DNA from: Trichaptum fuscoviolaceum | Lineage: Eukaryota > Basidiomycota > Agaricomycetes > Hymenochaetales > Trichaptaceae | DNA length: 64,000 nucleotides | Assembly (NCBI GenBank): GCA_910574455.1 | Contig: CAJSYZ010000005.1 | Span: forward strand, 7,750,001 to 7,814,000 | Reading direction: 5' to 3' | Part shown: positions 11,340-23,606 of the stretch, piece after piece | Numbering within the stretch: the stretch's first letter is position 1 | How the letters are laid out: each line of letters opens with the position of its first letter | Made by a program: the position numbers and the translations under genes | Notes under the pieces: generated by a model | The model's input: the letters and a program-made list of their open reading frames with translations, nothing else | What the model was told of the DNA's origin: nothing | The model's database searches: none

Positions 11340-12760
11340 ATATCTTCTGAAGATGCATAACAAATGCTTGCGAATTTTTATTCGATATTGATGAGTGCCA
11401 ATGAATAAACTAAGATGACATTGAGATCTACAGTCATGGACCGGTCCTTGTAACACCATATTTGGGGCTTCTGGATTTCTTACTTTCTCAAGGATTATAT
11501 TCAGTTTTTTCTCAGAATCTCATACTAGACCTACTAAAGAGCCTGTGTACGAAGTTTTAAGCTTGTTTGATAGCAGATAGAATTGAAAATGAATGAACAA
11601 GATTCTGGATGTTTTCGGGGCCTCCCGGTCCTTGTAACAATGGTTTCCCACGGCCCTCAATATCATACTTTTCTCAAATATCAAAAAGCTATGCTTAAAC
11701 CTCTGCAGATGTAAGTTAATATTAGTATATAGATATGTACTTTGGACATACATGCGAAGTTCCAACTGATTTAAAAGTAAATGCGAAGCTGCAGAGCTAA
11801 AACATCAAGCTGGCTAAGATGCAGTTACCTGATTAGGAAAGCATGGGATTTCGGGCAAAGGGAGAGAACACAAACATTATATGCTTCTACTGCACAATTT
11901 TGAAGAGAATTCAAGATTTTTTCTGCACATTCAGAGCCAGAATGTACAGGAGAACTTTAACAAGTGTTTCAAACTTGATTAATGGCAATGATAAGTATGT
12001 AGCAATTTCCCCTTTGATTAAATGTTCATTATTGGAATTTTAGAACTTACCAAAACTGACACTGTTTTCTTATTATCTCAAGCATCACTGCACCAATCAA
12101 CTTCATTTTTTCTGTGTATGCAGAGCTTGTAGTTTATCATGCATCTAAGCTAAATTTGTGATCTCAATGGTTTGTGTAAGGCTATAAACTCTGAGTGTTA
12201 CAAGGACCGGTGGTGTTACAAGGACCGGTCCATGACTGTAACAGCCACGCCAAATTGCATCCACCCGTCGTAGACTCGTAGCCTGAATAGTAACGAGACA
12301 ACTCCAGCGACCCGCTGCAGAAGTTGACAAGAAGAGGGAATCGTGTCTTCCAATTCCAGTCTGACCTGTCCCTCAAAGAAACTCCATAAAGGACAATTCT
12401 TTCGTGGGTTCTTGTGTCACTTTGATGCAGAAGAGACATAATTGCCGCATCAGCCAATTGGTCCCCCTTGCTAAATTGGATGAGCAGATAATTCATGCCA
12501 GGCGGCAGTCGATTGGGTACTTTGTCTTGACAATGCCCAAATAGAGGACCTTTACCTCTTGGGTGGATGGAAGATGGTCGACTTCACGGCCGCGATCCAG
12601 AGACACAACCAAGGTTTGCAACGAAGGCCATGGGTGGGTGGTTGAGCCATTGCATAAATGCACCAGGAAGAGAAGTGGGATGGAGAGAGGCATTTATAAT
12701 AAGTGTCTTCAGCATCGGCGGTTGGGAGACGGTCTGCCAGTGGTCACTGAACAACTTCAA
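11340..12760 (-). pseudogene. Decayed LRR-like gene copy, split by a MITE
   Basis: The part at 12241-12760 matches the 3' half of the LRR gene of the arms. On the minus strand it reads IQFSKGDQLADAAIMSLLHQSD, very close to the arm gene, but with several stops and missing segments. At 11340-11428 the sequence matches the region just past the stop of the arm gene (shared text GAGATCTA). The two pieces are separated by the inverted-repeat element at 11431-12238. The 5' half of the gene is absent. This is an older copy than the two arms. Confidence 0.75.
11431..12238. mobile_element. Tc1/mariner-like MITE
   Basis: Two perfect 30-bp inverted ends occur, at 11429-11458 and 12211-12240, counting the flanking TA at each side. 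The element begins CAGTCATGGACC and ends with its complement, and TA lies directly outside both ends. A TA target duplication and CAGT ends are typical of the Tc1/mariner/pogo group. Inner copies of the GGTCCTTGTAACA core occur near 11628 and 12196. The 0.8 kb interior has no transposase frame, so it is a non-autonomous element. It sits inside the LRR pseudogene, whose sequence continues on both sides. Confidence 0.8.
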
Positions 12761-13300
12761 GGTGAAGTTGAGACTCCGAACGGAGGTGGCAATGACGGTG
12801 CGGAGTTTAAACGTTTGACTTTTGTACCGCGACGCGTCGTGGATCGTGACCCGGACTCCCGCCCCCCCTCTCTCTCTCCCTCCACTTCATCGTCCTCCAG
12901 CTATTACCCACAATATCCATCGAGCCATAGAATGTCCTTCAATCTTCTGTATGTCTGTAATTGAAGGTACGTCTGTCATTTTACTCATATTTTCTTCCCT
13001 TTTCTAATGATACTAGTGTGCCACCCAGGTCTGACTATATGCACTGCGTGTGCTCGGCGAGCGAGCGCGAACGTCCAACAGAGTGCTGCAGAAGCGCCCA
13101 GACAACAAGATTGCCAAAGTATGGGCTACTTCATGCTTCGTTGATGGCTGGTCTTATGTGTCTGGATGGTGCGCATCATCAAGGTCGAGGAGACAGTGGT
13201 GAGATCCTCTCGATAAAAACGACGGGCTGGAGGCGCTGAACGTGATGATATACGTCTTCCATTCATTCGTGAGCTCTTTATTATCGACCATGGTATCGGG
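12761..13300. other. Non-coding stretch with pyrimidine tract
   Basis: A CT-rich tract lies at about 12862-12890. Short frames only; I see no gene. Confidence 0.3.
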
Positions 13301-13870
13301 GCCAACTCTAGCCTTAAGACTGACGAGGCCTTATTCGTGCCACCCGAACGTTTGCAACATTTAACGCGTCAGTCGAGGCATTGCTTGTGCCACCCGAACT
13401 ATGGCGACATTCCCGGACGCAGTAAGCATCGTGTCAATCGTTGTCGCGCCTGCTCTTTATTTATTGCTCTCTAGCGTCGGACGAGTCCTTAAAGTTCGTG
13501 CCACCCGATTTGTTGCGCATTCACTGCCTGGCATTCCCCTTGAGCACTTGCTCACATTCGTATTCCGGGTCTGAAGTGGGGACTATGCTTCATATCCATC
13601 CACATGGGTGGCACTATCTAAGAGATCTCGGTCGCCGTAGTAGCCTTCTGAGGCTTTTCCTCGTCAGAGGCTGCGCCTTCCTCGGTTGTGGACTTGACTC
13701 GTCACTCTCTCAGCAACCTAAGCCGCTCTCGAGTAAGGACCTTTTCAGCGAGCACCAGTGCGGCTTCTCCCACAAGAACCTGCCAGACCAATCCTTCCTA
13801 CAGCAATCTTCGTGGTAGCCTTCCCTCCGAGATTGTCAGCAACATACAACAGCGTGCGGGAGCGCAGGCG
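13300..13870. repeat. Diverged repeat shared with 28030-28520
   Basis: Long patches match the inside of the Mutator-like element, such as GACGAGGCCTTATTCGTGCC and GGCTTCTCCCACAAGAACCT. Within this copy the core GTGCCACCCGA recurs three times (about 13338, 13389 and 13500). Read on the plus strand it gives DEALFVPPE, EALLVPPE and SLKFVPPD. I do not recognise a family. It may be a remnant of another element copy or of a captured gene. Confidence 0.55.
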
Positions 13871-14480
13871 AGGTGACAGGCTCGGACCTCCTGACCATCC
13901 ATGTACGACAATGCGTACAAGAAGCGGAACGCGGACGAGGAGCTGCCAGTGGGCACGCAGGACTTATTCGCGAACGTCACGGTGCGCACGGGCAACTGGG
14001 CCGCCGCACAGCGCACCGCGCACGCGACGCAAGACATTCGGTGGGGACCCGCTCCCGCTCCTCTACAATCTCCCGCATCGTCTGTTCGCCGGTGCGAAGG
14101 CCAGGCCACACGCGTCTGACGACCGCTTGCGCGAGTTATTACAGACGGACCTCGGCTCATGAAGGTACTAGTCAATCGCAATGGTGAGCGAACACACGTC
14201 AACTACACTGTACTTCGAACCTCACTAACACGTGTACAAGAGTTCATCAGATCCTGCCGCGGACTCTAACCTCAAGAGCAAACACGGAACACCCACTTTA
14301 CCCTAGGCCTTTGCATCCCTTCTATCCACACACACCGTCATATCATGATCAAGAATTCTCGATTCCATAGATGGTAAGACAAAAAAAAAGACAACAACTG
14401 GAATGAAGGACTACATTAATACGAAGGGGTCAGTGAATCTACAGCAGAGAATCAAACGCGGTGGGGTTATAGATTAAGAA
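13871..14480. other. Region downstream of ammonium transporter, no gene called
   Basis: GC-rich short frames occur at 13901-14119 on the plus strand (starting MYDNAYKKRNADEELPVGTQ). They have no recognisable motif or splice partner. The interval probably also carries the 3' UTR of the ammonium transporter. Confidence 0.35.
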
Positions 14481-14503
14481 GGCAACAACCTCTACTCAGA
14501 AAA

Positions 14504-16111
14504 TCACGCAGTCGGCTTCTCCTTCTCGCCCTCGCTGCTGCTATCCCGGTGGCCCTCCTTGCCGAGGTGGTGGTGAATATGGTCAGGCTCGCGTCCGCCG
14601 CCGACTGCGCCGATGGCCGCCACGTCTGCGCCAGCACCGCCAGGGCCCGAGGATGTGTGCGGGAGGTGCGCGCCAAGCTCTGCGTCCAGGCCAACATAGT
14701 CGTACGCAAACTCGCCGAGCTCCGCATCATCCACGCCCAGGATCTCCGTCTCCTCGTCGCAGCGCAGACGCATCCCAGGGATGAAGTGCATCAGCCACAG
14801 GATGATCGTCGTCATCACAAACGAGTAGCTCATGCCCGCCGTCGAGTCCGCGAGCTGGTAGCCGAGCTGCACCCAGTGGTGGTCGAACCAGCCGCCGGCG
14901 ATGACCGTCGCGCCGTCGAACTGCGCGACGCTCGACTGCGCGAAGAGCGCCGTCGCGACGTTGCCGACGAAGCCGCCGATGGCGTGCGACGCGAAGATGT
15001 CGAGGCAGTCGTCGTACCCGAAGATAAACTTGAGCTGCGTCGCGAAGTTGCAGATCGTGCCCGCGAGCACGCCGTACGCGACCGCCGCGGGGCTGCCGAC
15101 GAATCCAGAGCCGGGGGTGATAGCGACAAGGCCGGCGATCGCGCCCGAGCAGAAGCCGACGGCGCTCCATTTGCGCTCGAGGCGCCAGTCCCAGAGCATC
15201 CAGGTCAACCCGCCCACAGACGCCGCGAGGTTGGTGACGATGCACGCCTGGACGGCGCGCAGGTTCGCGGAGAGCGCAGAGCCGCCGTTGAAGCCGAACC
15301 AGCCGAACCAGAGGAAGACGGTACCCAGCACGACGTACGAGGTGTTGTGGGGCTTGTACGCGAGGCGCTCGGTGCCGTAGCCGCGGCGGCGCCCGAGGTA
15401 GACGCTGATGGCGAGCGCGGCGGTGCCGGAGGAGATGTGCACGGGCGTGCCGCCGGCGAAGTCGAGCCCGCCGAGGACGAAGGACCAGCCGTTGGAGTTC
15501 CAGGTCCAGCACGCGATGGGGTCGTAGACGAGGGTCGACCAGATGAAGACGAAGACGAGGATGGGGCCGATGCGCGCGTGCTCGGCGAACGCACCGACGG
15601 CGAGCATGGGCGTGATGGCGGCGAACATGAGCTGGTAGACGCAGAAGAGGATGGAGGGGATGCGCGTGCTGCCGATGGACGGTTTCTCGAGGACGCCCTT
15701 GAGCGCAAAGTACTTGAGGTCGCCAATGTACGCCGAGCCGGTCTCGGAGAAGGCGAGCGAGAAGCCCCAGAAGAACCACTGCGAAGGATTAGCTTTGAGC
15801 GGTGTGATATGAGAAGACATGCCGCACCTGGAAAGACACGACAGCCAGCACGGCGACACCTAGGAAGATCATGGACAGCGCGTTCTTCCTGCGCAGGAGG
15901 CCCGAGTAGAAGTAGCCGACGCCGGGAATCATGATCCAGACGAGGGCCATCGCGGTGATGATCCACGCCATGTCGCCGAGGTTGTACACCACGGTCTCGC
16001 CGGAGTCGGGGTCGAACCAGTTGAGGTCGCCCGCTGCAGCGCACACGATGAGCAGACGGAGAAAGGGAGGAGAGGGCAGGACGTACACGCATCGTAGGTG
16101 ATGTTGACCAT
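14504..16111 (-). CDS. amt: Ammonium transporter, Amt/Mep family
   Basis: Three exons on the minus strand (16111-16087, 16033-15828, 15778-14504) join in frame to 501 residues, a usual length for fungal Mep/Amt proteins. The short first exon gives MVNITYDAS, and the next opens GDLNWFDP, with typical acceptor and donor sites. Family blocks are clear: DMAWIITAMALVWIMIPGVG, SFQWFFWGFSLAFS, the DFAGGTPVHISSG signature, FLWFGWFGFNGGSA, ITPGSGFVG and FASHAIGGFVGN. These carry the pore residues, including both central histidines (the H in PVHISS and the H in SHAIGG). The tail is cytoplasmic and ends in a histidine-rich, charged run. It should import ammonium at the plasma membrane and is normally controlled by nitrogen supply. 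GC content is higher than in the surroundings. It sits in the spacer of the inverted repeat. Confidence 0.97.
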
Positions 16112-17400
16112 TTTGGTTTCTCTATCTGTCTAAACGCTCTCCTCCTGGATGATAAGGCGGCGCGCTGGTCGAATTCGAACGACGACGAACGACGGCGGGC
16201 GGGCGGAGCTGGTGTTGAGGACCTCTGCGCTAGCAAGCGCTGGCTATGCACCGTACAGCCGTAAGGAGAAGAGGTGGGGGCGAAGAAGGCGTGGGCGTCG
16301 AAGCATGCTCGAAACAGCGGCCTTAAAACCCAAGTCTCTCCACGAGCGCATATCACCAACAATACTTATGTCAGCAGTCTGCAGCGGGCTATCGTCCAAT
16401 GGCAAAGCCGAACGGGCGAATGGGTCAGATAGCGTCCAGGCACGGGCGTGTATCTCTCCCATCATCACCTCCGACAGCAGCACGCACCATGCGTTCCCGT
16501 GGCAGTGTCCCACCATCAAATCTCCCTACACAGAAGTTTTTTTCTTTTTTATGTGCGAAGACGGTATACACACCCGGATTTGGGCATGTGCGTCCCCGCC
16601 GCCCCGGCCTTTCCTCTTCCGGTGAGGAAGGCGGGCGAGCACATGGTGCACGAAGTGGCGGGCGGGGTGACGTCGACGCTGCCCACGCAAGCACACACGG
16701 CCCTACCGCCAATCCAATACATTTACTCGCCTTTTGCTTCCTCGTCGACTCCCCTCACGTTCTCTTGTGATCGAGCGATCAGGCCAGGACCGTGTAGAAA
16801 ATGCACGGAATTAATTAATTCTGGTCGACCATACATGGTTATCTGTTACGCAACACCTGTAAACGGAATGGGACCATCGGCTGCGGCATCGCGGCAGCCT
16901 TCTTTCTCCGGCCGAACGGACTGAATACGCCAAGCCCGGACTCGGATGTTTTGTATAAAGCTGCTCTCCCTCCGTCGGCCTAACGCCGAACCCACTCTCC
17001 TCCGAGTCCCGTTATCAACGAACTGCTGAAACACTTCACAGAACTTGTTATCTTTGCATCTCCGATCCTCTTCCTCTCTGTTCAGTTCAGTTCAAGCAAG
17101 GCCTCAACCGCACTTTGTGATTTGTGCCTTTCTCTAGTCTCTCTAGTCTTTGGATCTCTGGGTCTCTTTCGGCACACATATTGAAATACTGCAAAGATGA
17201 ATCTGTTTTGATGCGATCTTTTTCCCCCGCGTATTTGACATTCGCTGACATTCGTTGACATCTCGCGTTCACTATCCCATTCCAATTCTTCGTGTTAGCT
17301 TCGATTTCCATCGACAAGCCTGCTCACCCCATCATCGATCTTGGCAACCGCAATACACGTGTTGCAGTCTCGGAACGGACAAACCACCTCTGACCCCTCC
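16112..17400. other. Upstream region of ammonium transporter
   Basis: This is GC-rich near the gene, then mixed. No supported coding exons were found. It likely holds the promoter of the transporter on the minus strand. I did not identify specific binding sites with confidence. Confidence 0.4.
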
Positions 17401-17404
17401 CGAG

Positions 17405-18164
17405 TCGATCAGCTACAGAAAAACATGAGATGATATGTTCTTCCGGCGCGCCTGACTAACATGCGTACAGTACGTCGCACTCGACCCGGCCCCGCTTCGC
17501 GCGCTTTGCACATTCGGAAGAAGTTCATCGCTTGAGCTCTTTGACTTATCTTTGACTCGGATTCGGGATTGTGTGGGCTGGGCTGGGCAGTGGGACTGGA
17601 ATCGGGATCGGGGGATCGCCAGAGGTTACTCATCGTTCGTTCTGAAATGAAGTTGCCGTGCCTGAATGGTTTATGCCGGCTGCCAGCGGCATTAGTGAGG
17701 TCAGAGCCAAGTCTCGACTTAAATGGTTCACTCTTGACTTGGGTCTTGACTATGTATGCATTTAAGGTTTGTCCCTATCCCCAGGCTTGTGTTCCTTATG
17801 ATTCACTTACCCGTGCATCGATGTGAAGAGCTAGCTGACTCAGGCTGAGGCTGAGGATTTCGCCAGCGCGAGTAGTTGCATCCCAAAACATACACGGCCA
17901 TGACCAGGTCCGTGCCAGTCGAAGTGCCAACGGCGCGCTTCAAGCTGTGTAAATGGAGAAGACCACAGAGTGAGACCTTGCCTCGCTTGGAACTTAAGCG
18001 CCGTGCGGTTCGTTTCCGTTCTTGTGTTGTCGAACACAGGACGTGGGTGCTTCTCATGAAAGAAGGACGCCTTCTGCTCCCGGTCCCTCTCTTCTCACCG
18101 CTTGGCTCGAGCGTGACGTATGGCAGCCCGGGTTATAAATACCGAGATGCCCTGTCTGCCTATG
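17405..18164. repeat. Diverged tail block of the repeat unit preceding the right arm
   Basis: Patches match 25400-25800 in the same orientation (ATGAGATGxTATGTTCTxCC, then GTTACTCATC, then CGTGCCTGAATGG and CATTAGTGAGG). Later patches match 29160-29345 and 62100-62280 (TTGCCTCGCTTGGAACTTAA, then TTTCCGTTCT and TAAATACCGAGAT). So the end of one unit lies directly before the start of the next. It is clearly older than the two arms. Confidence 0.75.
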
Positions 18165-20454
18165 TGTACCTCAGGCCTGAGAAGGCAACCCGCGGCCAGC
18201 CACCTTGAAAAAGAACGCTCATGGACGGCTCACAGCTCACTATACAGTTGTCTACCCTCCGACCTCGTCACGGTCTCTGCGCATCGACTCATACATATGT
18301 ACCAGTGGCATTCGTGTCGACTATCCACCCCTTCGCGGTGTTGTGCTGCACTGCACTTCGCCACCTGCTGGATTTGGTTATCGCCTTCTTCCGTAGGGAT
18401 CCGCATATGTACACTGGCAGTACCGTGACGTGCGCCGTCGCTCTCGTCTACGTACTTTCATCTCTTTCGGTCGCTACTGTTGCGTGCAACGCGTATCCAT
18501 CAACGTCGTTCTCAGCTATCAGGGCTCCACGAAGCCGCCTCCGAAGCCGCCACTATCAATTCCGAGAATCAACTGCGCTCTGCTTCCGGGATTGACTCCA
18601 GCCACCTAGTACATCTGATCTTGGCAACTTCCAACTCACCGTGTCCATTTCGATAGATAGCAGACGATGCGCACTAGAAGGCTTACCTGGGCTCAAATCG
18701 CTTAGTACCACTACTAATTTGAGACTTCCGTGTATGTATGTATCTACATAATAGGAGCTCAGCCTACCCTCGTTCTTCCTACTGTGCCTTCAACGCTCCT
18801 TGACAACTGGCAACAGCCCCTTGCAACCTACAAGCATAAGAAATGGTGCCCGTCAGCCTATCCTGTCCAGTTGAACATTAACGGCGACTTTTAGGCAGTG
18901 TACACGCCTATCTGCCAAGCTTCGACAACTCTTGACTCACGTCGGAGTAATACCGACGTGCCCCAGTACTGCCAGTATACTGTACATATATACATCAAGA
19001 GGAGGCAACTCCCTCCCGGGCCCTCCCGGGCCCTCATGGCCCATGCCATTTCAACGTGGACGCGTGATTGCTGCTCACTGGCCATCACCCATTGCATCCA
19101 AGTTGTCTCTGCTCGTCGTACTTGGTACTTTTAGGAGACAAACTCCATACTCAGATCTCGCGATCGTTTTTGCCTTGCTTATATCCGAGTCTGTGCGCAT
19201 GCTGTGCTTTTCCAGACAACCAAACGACCGGTAAACTACGCGTCCTTGGTACCGCTCGCTGACACACGCTCAATGTCGTACCGCACCTGGACTCCTCTTA
19301 CGGAGTATGCACTAGGGCGGACGCGTCTATCTCTTAACAACTCCGAATTAAATGCGACACACTTGTGGCTTGCAACCATCACTGTCGCTCTCAGACACCA
19401 GGACCTTACGCAGCAGCAGCACTCTGAGGCTACCACTATCAATGCCACGAATCAACATACAGCGCTCTGACGCACTAGACACGGGAGCCAAATGGAACCT
19501 CCTTTGTCCTCGTTCGTGCATCACGCACCCGGGCCCAGAAAATTAGACTCTACTCGGTCCTTCCAAATTACCACGTCCGCCATATCACTCACACACAATA
19601 AATACCTATCGGAATAGCAGTGCGTTATCAACTGGATTGGTCAGATCACCGCATCACCATCCGTCCGAATTCGCTATAAACCGGCCGTCCTTATATCTTT
19701 GTTTCCTTCAGGAAACTCGTTTTGTTCTGCCGACCTTGAGTGTGCATTGCACTGTACGACCTCCAAAAGTACTCTTCACTGCTGAATACTGACCGGCTTA
19801 GACCCTGACTCTGGGTCTCGATCTAACTCCTTATCCGATCCCTATCAACCCAGCATCCTGCATCAAGCGAAGGAGCGAGACCACCGAGTCCTCGCAGACT
19901 TGAAGAGTCGGTACCTGTAGATTGATCCTTGCCTGTCTACTGCCAGTGCCTTGTATGACTTCTAACTTCAACGCTGCGCAGAACAAACTAGGGTAATTTG
20001 GTCTGTTCCGTTTCATGGCGTTCACACGACGTTCTGTGCACAATAGTGAGCGTCAGCCATCCTAGACTTCTACAGTCTAAGTATCTCGCGTCCGCGCCTT
20101 AGGCCCTTTGCGAGTGCCCTTCTTCGTGTTCATAGCGAGCGTGACATATTCGGAGTTTTATCCTGGACGGCTGGCTATAGTGTGATAAGGAGGAGTCTAA
20201 CTCTGCGGAGGACACCCGATGTCTGGAATGCGTAGCTAACGAAAGACCTTCTGACGATGGGAGTAACATTTTACGTGAATTTGCTGCCACTGCCAGTGGG
20301 CTATTTAGGGCCGGCTGGACCTGAATTGCAGGAAAGTCCGGGTTTTAGTATTCCCGTGTCCGTACGTTGCCTCCCTTCAACCGCCACCAACATTACCCGT
20401 ACGTTGCCTCTCCCTTCAACCTTCATCTCACCACCAATTTAACCAGAGACTGAA
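18165..20454. repeat. Head block of the repeat unit, right arm (no gene called)
   Basis: Over 2 kb of shared sequence without a supported gene. A small duplication of CCCTCCCGGG occurs near 19013-19035 that the left arm lacks. An 88-codon frame at 19204-19470 is open in both arms only. A TAAATACC box just before 18165 is also seen at 29339 and 62266. Confidence 0.6.
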
Positions 20455-21957
20455 ATGGATCTATCTGAAAGTTCTCTGCGAAAATACGAACACAGCGTTC
20501 ACGACCCCATATCCAAGGTCCTCATTCCCGTCAAGACCCCAGCCGACTCTCGCATTGGCCAATTTGCGTTATCTCATGGTCTTTCGGCTCATGCATTTGA
20601 CGAGCTCCTCGCACTTCTGGAAGACCCAGAGATCAGAGGGTCCGAAGTCACCATCAGCTCAGGAGAAAGCTTCTTCAGAGCGGTTGCAGAGTACAGGGAG
20701 CGGCTGCTATCGAAACGATCTGTCTCAGGCTCACCTTTGGGCTTTTCGCCCATTGTCTTGGACGGGGTCATCGAGGCCATGCGTCAGGACATGGGCTCTT
20801 TCGTTGAAGCCGTACCTGGCTACGAGCTTGATTTCCAAAACGAAGACGCGAGTGAAGCCTTTAACACACTCATCCATACTCTTCAAAACATGGCTCTCGT
20901 CCATCGTTCCTGGGTGGATCCTGTACACAGACTGCTGCATCTGCGATACTGCGTGTCCGGCAGCACTATACCGAAGTCGCCCCCGCCCAGTGCAGTCGCA
21001 GTGGCAATCAGGGAGCTCGCGGTCGACTACGGCTGGGGTGAGTCGAATGCGAGCCTGTGGGCGTTGACGGCCCTTCTTAAGCATCTACCAAACCTCCGCT
21101 CGCTTTCGATCGGAAAAATGACCCTCAAACGCGCCCAAAGCACAGTCACCACGCGCGCACTCTTTAAGACGATCGGGACGCTGTCGAATCTGGAGGTGCT
21201 GCTGTTCCCATACTGGAGGCCACACACAGCTCTTCACAGGATGCAAGTACATACTTTCCTCCCGTTGTGCAATGCGCTGTCGAACCTAAAGAAGCTGTCA
21301 GTTTTATGGCTCAGTCACCTTCAGAGTGCGAACGAAAATCCGAAACGACTGCACCCGGATATTCTGAGAAGTTTGCAACCGCCGATGCTGAAGACACCTG
21401 TCATAAACGCCCCTCTTCATCCTAATTCTCTTCCTGGAACATTTATTCGATGGATCAACCACCCGTACGATCAACCTTCGTTGGAGACCTTGATTGTATC
21501 TCCAGACCGTGGCAGCGACGTTGATCCAGCTACTGTCTTGGATCTCGGCAACGGGCCCGGCTTGTCCAAATTGAAATGCGTTTACACGAACCGAATCGTG
21601 TACAACGCCATTCTCCCAACCGCCCAAGACGTGAGAGTCCTCTGTTTGAGCATGGTCGGAGACAAGCTACCCGATAGACTGCATCCTGGATTGCTGCGGC
21701 TGCATATCCAGTTCAGCAAGGGCGACCAACTGGCTGATGCGGCAATTATGTCGCTTCTGCATAAGAGTGATACAGGAGCCCTCGAGACGATCGACCTTTA
21801 TGAAGTGTCTTCGCGGGAGATGTTCGATTGGAATGGGACGACACGATTCCCCCTTCTGGCCGACTTCTGCAGCGGGTCGGTGGAGTTGGGCCGCTGCCAA
21901 TCCGGCTCCAGTGAATGGACGGAATTTGGCGAGGTTGTAAAGGAACTACTACCTTAG
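20455..21957 (+). CDS. LRR-like protein, F-box/LRR style (right arm)
   Basis: Single-exon ORF of 500 codons, almost identical to the left-arm gene at 3811-5316. It differs by one codon (WINHPYDQ against WINDHPHAQ) and scattered substitutions, such as CVSGSTIPKS against RVSGSTIPKP. The leucine-rich segments LPNLRSLSI, LSNLEVLLFPYW, LSNLKKLSVLWL and SLETLIVSPD are all kept. I see no clear F-box, transmembrane span or signal peptide. The start is chosen because the ATG matches between arms and follows a conserved upstream region. Protein-interaction adaptor function is inferred from the repeat type. Confidence 0.7.
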   Translation: MDLSESSLRKYEHSVHDPISKVLIPVKTPADSRIGQFALSHGLSAHAFDELLALLEDPEIRGSEVTISSGESFFRAVAEYRERLLSKRSVSGSPLGFSPIVLDGVIEAMRQDMGSFVEAVPGYELDFQNEDASEAFNTLIHTLQNMALVHRSWVDPVHRLLHLRYCVSGSTIPKSPPPSAVAVAIRELAVDYGWGESNASLWALTALLKHLPNLRSLSIGKMTLKRAQSTVTTRALFKTIGTLSNLEVLLFPYWRPHTALHRMQVHTFLPLCNALSNLKKLSVLWLSHLQSANENPKRLHPDILRSLQPPMLKTPVINAPLHPNSLPGTFIRWINHPYDQPSLETLIVSPDRGSDVDPATVLDLGNGPGLSKLKCVYTNRIVYNAILPTAQDVRVLCLSMVGDKLPDRLHPGLLRLHIQFSKGDQLADAAIMSLLHKSDTGALETIDLYEVSSREMFDWNGTTRFPLLADFCSGSVELGRCQSGSSEWTEFGEVVKELLP

Positions 21958-23204
21958 ATCTCAACAAGACACCAGATTATTTGGTTCGGTCGTACCTTTC
22001 TCGGTGAACGCATATAGAATTCGGCAAAGATTTGTTAACGCAAGTAAGGAAGAAGAGATCTACAGGGATATATTCCTAGTCTGGCTTTCCATGCCTGGAT
22101 AGCACCGTTCGCTACACGAAGTCCCCCTGAGTTGATCGGAATGCCAGCGTACCATGAAAATCAAGATTATCTCACTACTATTAGACGGTCAGTGGGGATG
22201 TGAAGAAAAAATGTTTGCCACAGAGAGTCCCGAGTCGCATGCCACCTCTTCAAGTTTCTCTAGATGCGCTGTTATTGAGGGATGAGTTCTGCTATCTATG
22301 TATCATACTTACGACCAGCGAACGTTGTTTGTGCGTTAAGCCCGGCCGTGTTCAATTGGTGCCCCTTTGCAATAGAAATGAATGGACGCTGATTTCCACA
22401 GGAAGTTTCTGACCATCTTTCTTTAAGGTCGCTCATACAATACAATGTACTTAGATTCTCCGAGACACAGCTCAGCTTGGATGTGCATCTTAAGATCCTC
22501 CACAAGGATAGTTAATGCATCAGATGTGTCGATGCGCCGGCTTGCACGGAAACATGTGCTCCTTTCACTCGAACAGTCCTCATCTCAAGCTCAAGTCTTC
22601 AAGTTTCATTGTAATTCGCACAATAAATTTGGCAAGATATGCCCGCCTCTTTACGGTTTGAACAAGGAGCAATGACATTCGGATTGAGGGACTGTCTCCC
22701 TATGTGCTTATTCAAACAATATTGTGGGTGCTAAATGCATATTCTGCGTCATTCACCGACCGATCCGTGTCCACCTCATCCTCTTCTTCAGCTTCTCCAC
22801 CATCTCTTGAACAATCTTTGTCGCCATGTGCGCAGGAGTATACCAAGATATATTTGATCATTGCTCGTAAGCCTCCAGGGCACAAGGAAAATGGCAATAC
22901 GTTCTCATCCAGTCACAACGGCAAAGATAGATTTGACGCTCCTTTCGCTGGCTACTGCATATGTACGCATGCGACCTCAACCCTTCTCTACCCTAGCTTA
23001 CGAAGACGCGCCTTTGAAGGCCGAGAATGAGACTGACATCCTCATTTTCCACCATACCGACTCAGCAAGATTTATCAAGAACAAATGCTGCATGGATCTT
23101 CGCGATATGTTAGGTTAAAAAAGGGTCTGGGCTGGATGATGATGCTTGTACTTACTTGCAAAGGATTGGTTACTTGCTCTTGAAACATACCGGTGGTCTT
23201 CATT
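21958..23204. repeat. Intergenic part of the repeat unit, right arm
   Basis: Inverted match of 2561-3810; the part from about 22825 also matches 58800 onward. An open frame at about 22861-23118 on the plus strand (ATAYVRMRPQPFSTLAYED) is kept here and at 58848-59105 but broken in the left arm. It has no recognised domain and might be an exon of a lost gene. Confidence 0.55.
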
Positions 23205-23606
23205 TGAGGGTCTTGTATCGATAGCGGAAGTGCTAACACTGTCGCTGCGAGTCCGTGGGAACATACTATGGGACAACCTCAAGTCGCCGTTTAGAGCGGT
23301 CGTGCTCCTCCGGAATTGAGATGTATACATGTCAGCCTTCCAACAAAGTCTGGACTGGTGTACTTGTATGTCAAAGCCAGAAGTCGAGTATGCGGTAAGG
23401 AGGCGACTCAGTTGCCTGTTTTTCCGCTTTGGTATCGTACAGCTCCGGAGTTATAGCTTGTTGGCGTATAAGCGGAAGGTCAACGGTAAACTATACGGTC
23501 ACAAGCAAATCCAAAAACCAGCCACCTCTGCTATATAAGGCGCCGTCTTTTCTCGTAGGCTTCTCCAGCTGCAAGGACTTTGACTATTAGTTAACTGCCA
23601 CTCATC
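23205..23606 (+). promoter_or_regulatory. Conserved upstream block of DM9-like copy 2
   Basis: Contains the GATAGCGGAAGTG box (about 23219), the CCGTGGGAACATACTAT box (about 23254) and a TATA box, TATATAAG at 23532-23539, 75 nt before the ATG. The CGTGGGAA core resembles the binding site of CSL-type regulators; that is an inference from the motif alone. Confidence 0.55.

Noticed and set aside
13901..14119. Short frame starting MYDNAYKKRNADEELPVGTQ as a gene
   Set aside because: No recognised domain, no neighbouring exons in phase, and another overlapping frame is equally open.
14549..15934. 461-codon open frame on the plus strand
   Set aside because: It is the antisense shadow of the GC-rich ammonium transporter; its protein is Arg/Ala/Glu-rich and lacks any family pattern.
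16149..16770. Frames of 120-158 codons upstream of the ammonium transporter
   Set aside because: Several overlapping frames on both strands are open because of high GC content; none shows a motif or splice pattern.
19204..19470. 88-codon frame open in both arms
   Set aside because: The older copy near 30300-30560 has indels and stops, so there is no sign of selection on the frame.
22704..23118. Frames around 22704-23118 conserved in three unit copies
   Set aside because: Two overlapping frames are open, neither has a recognised domain, and the left-arm copy is truncated. Not enough to call a gene.
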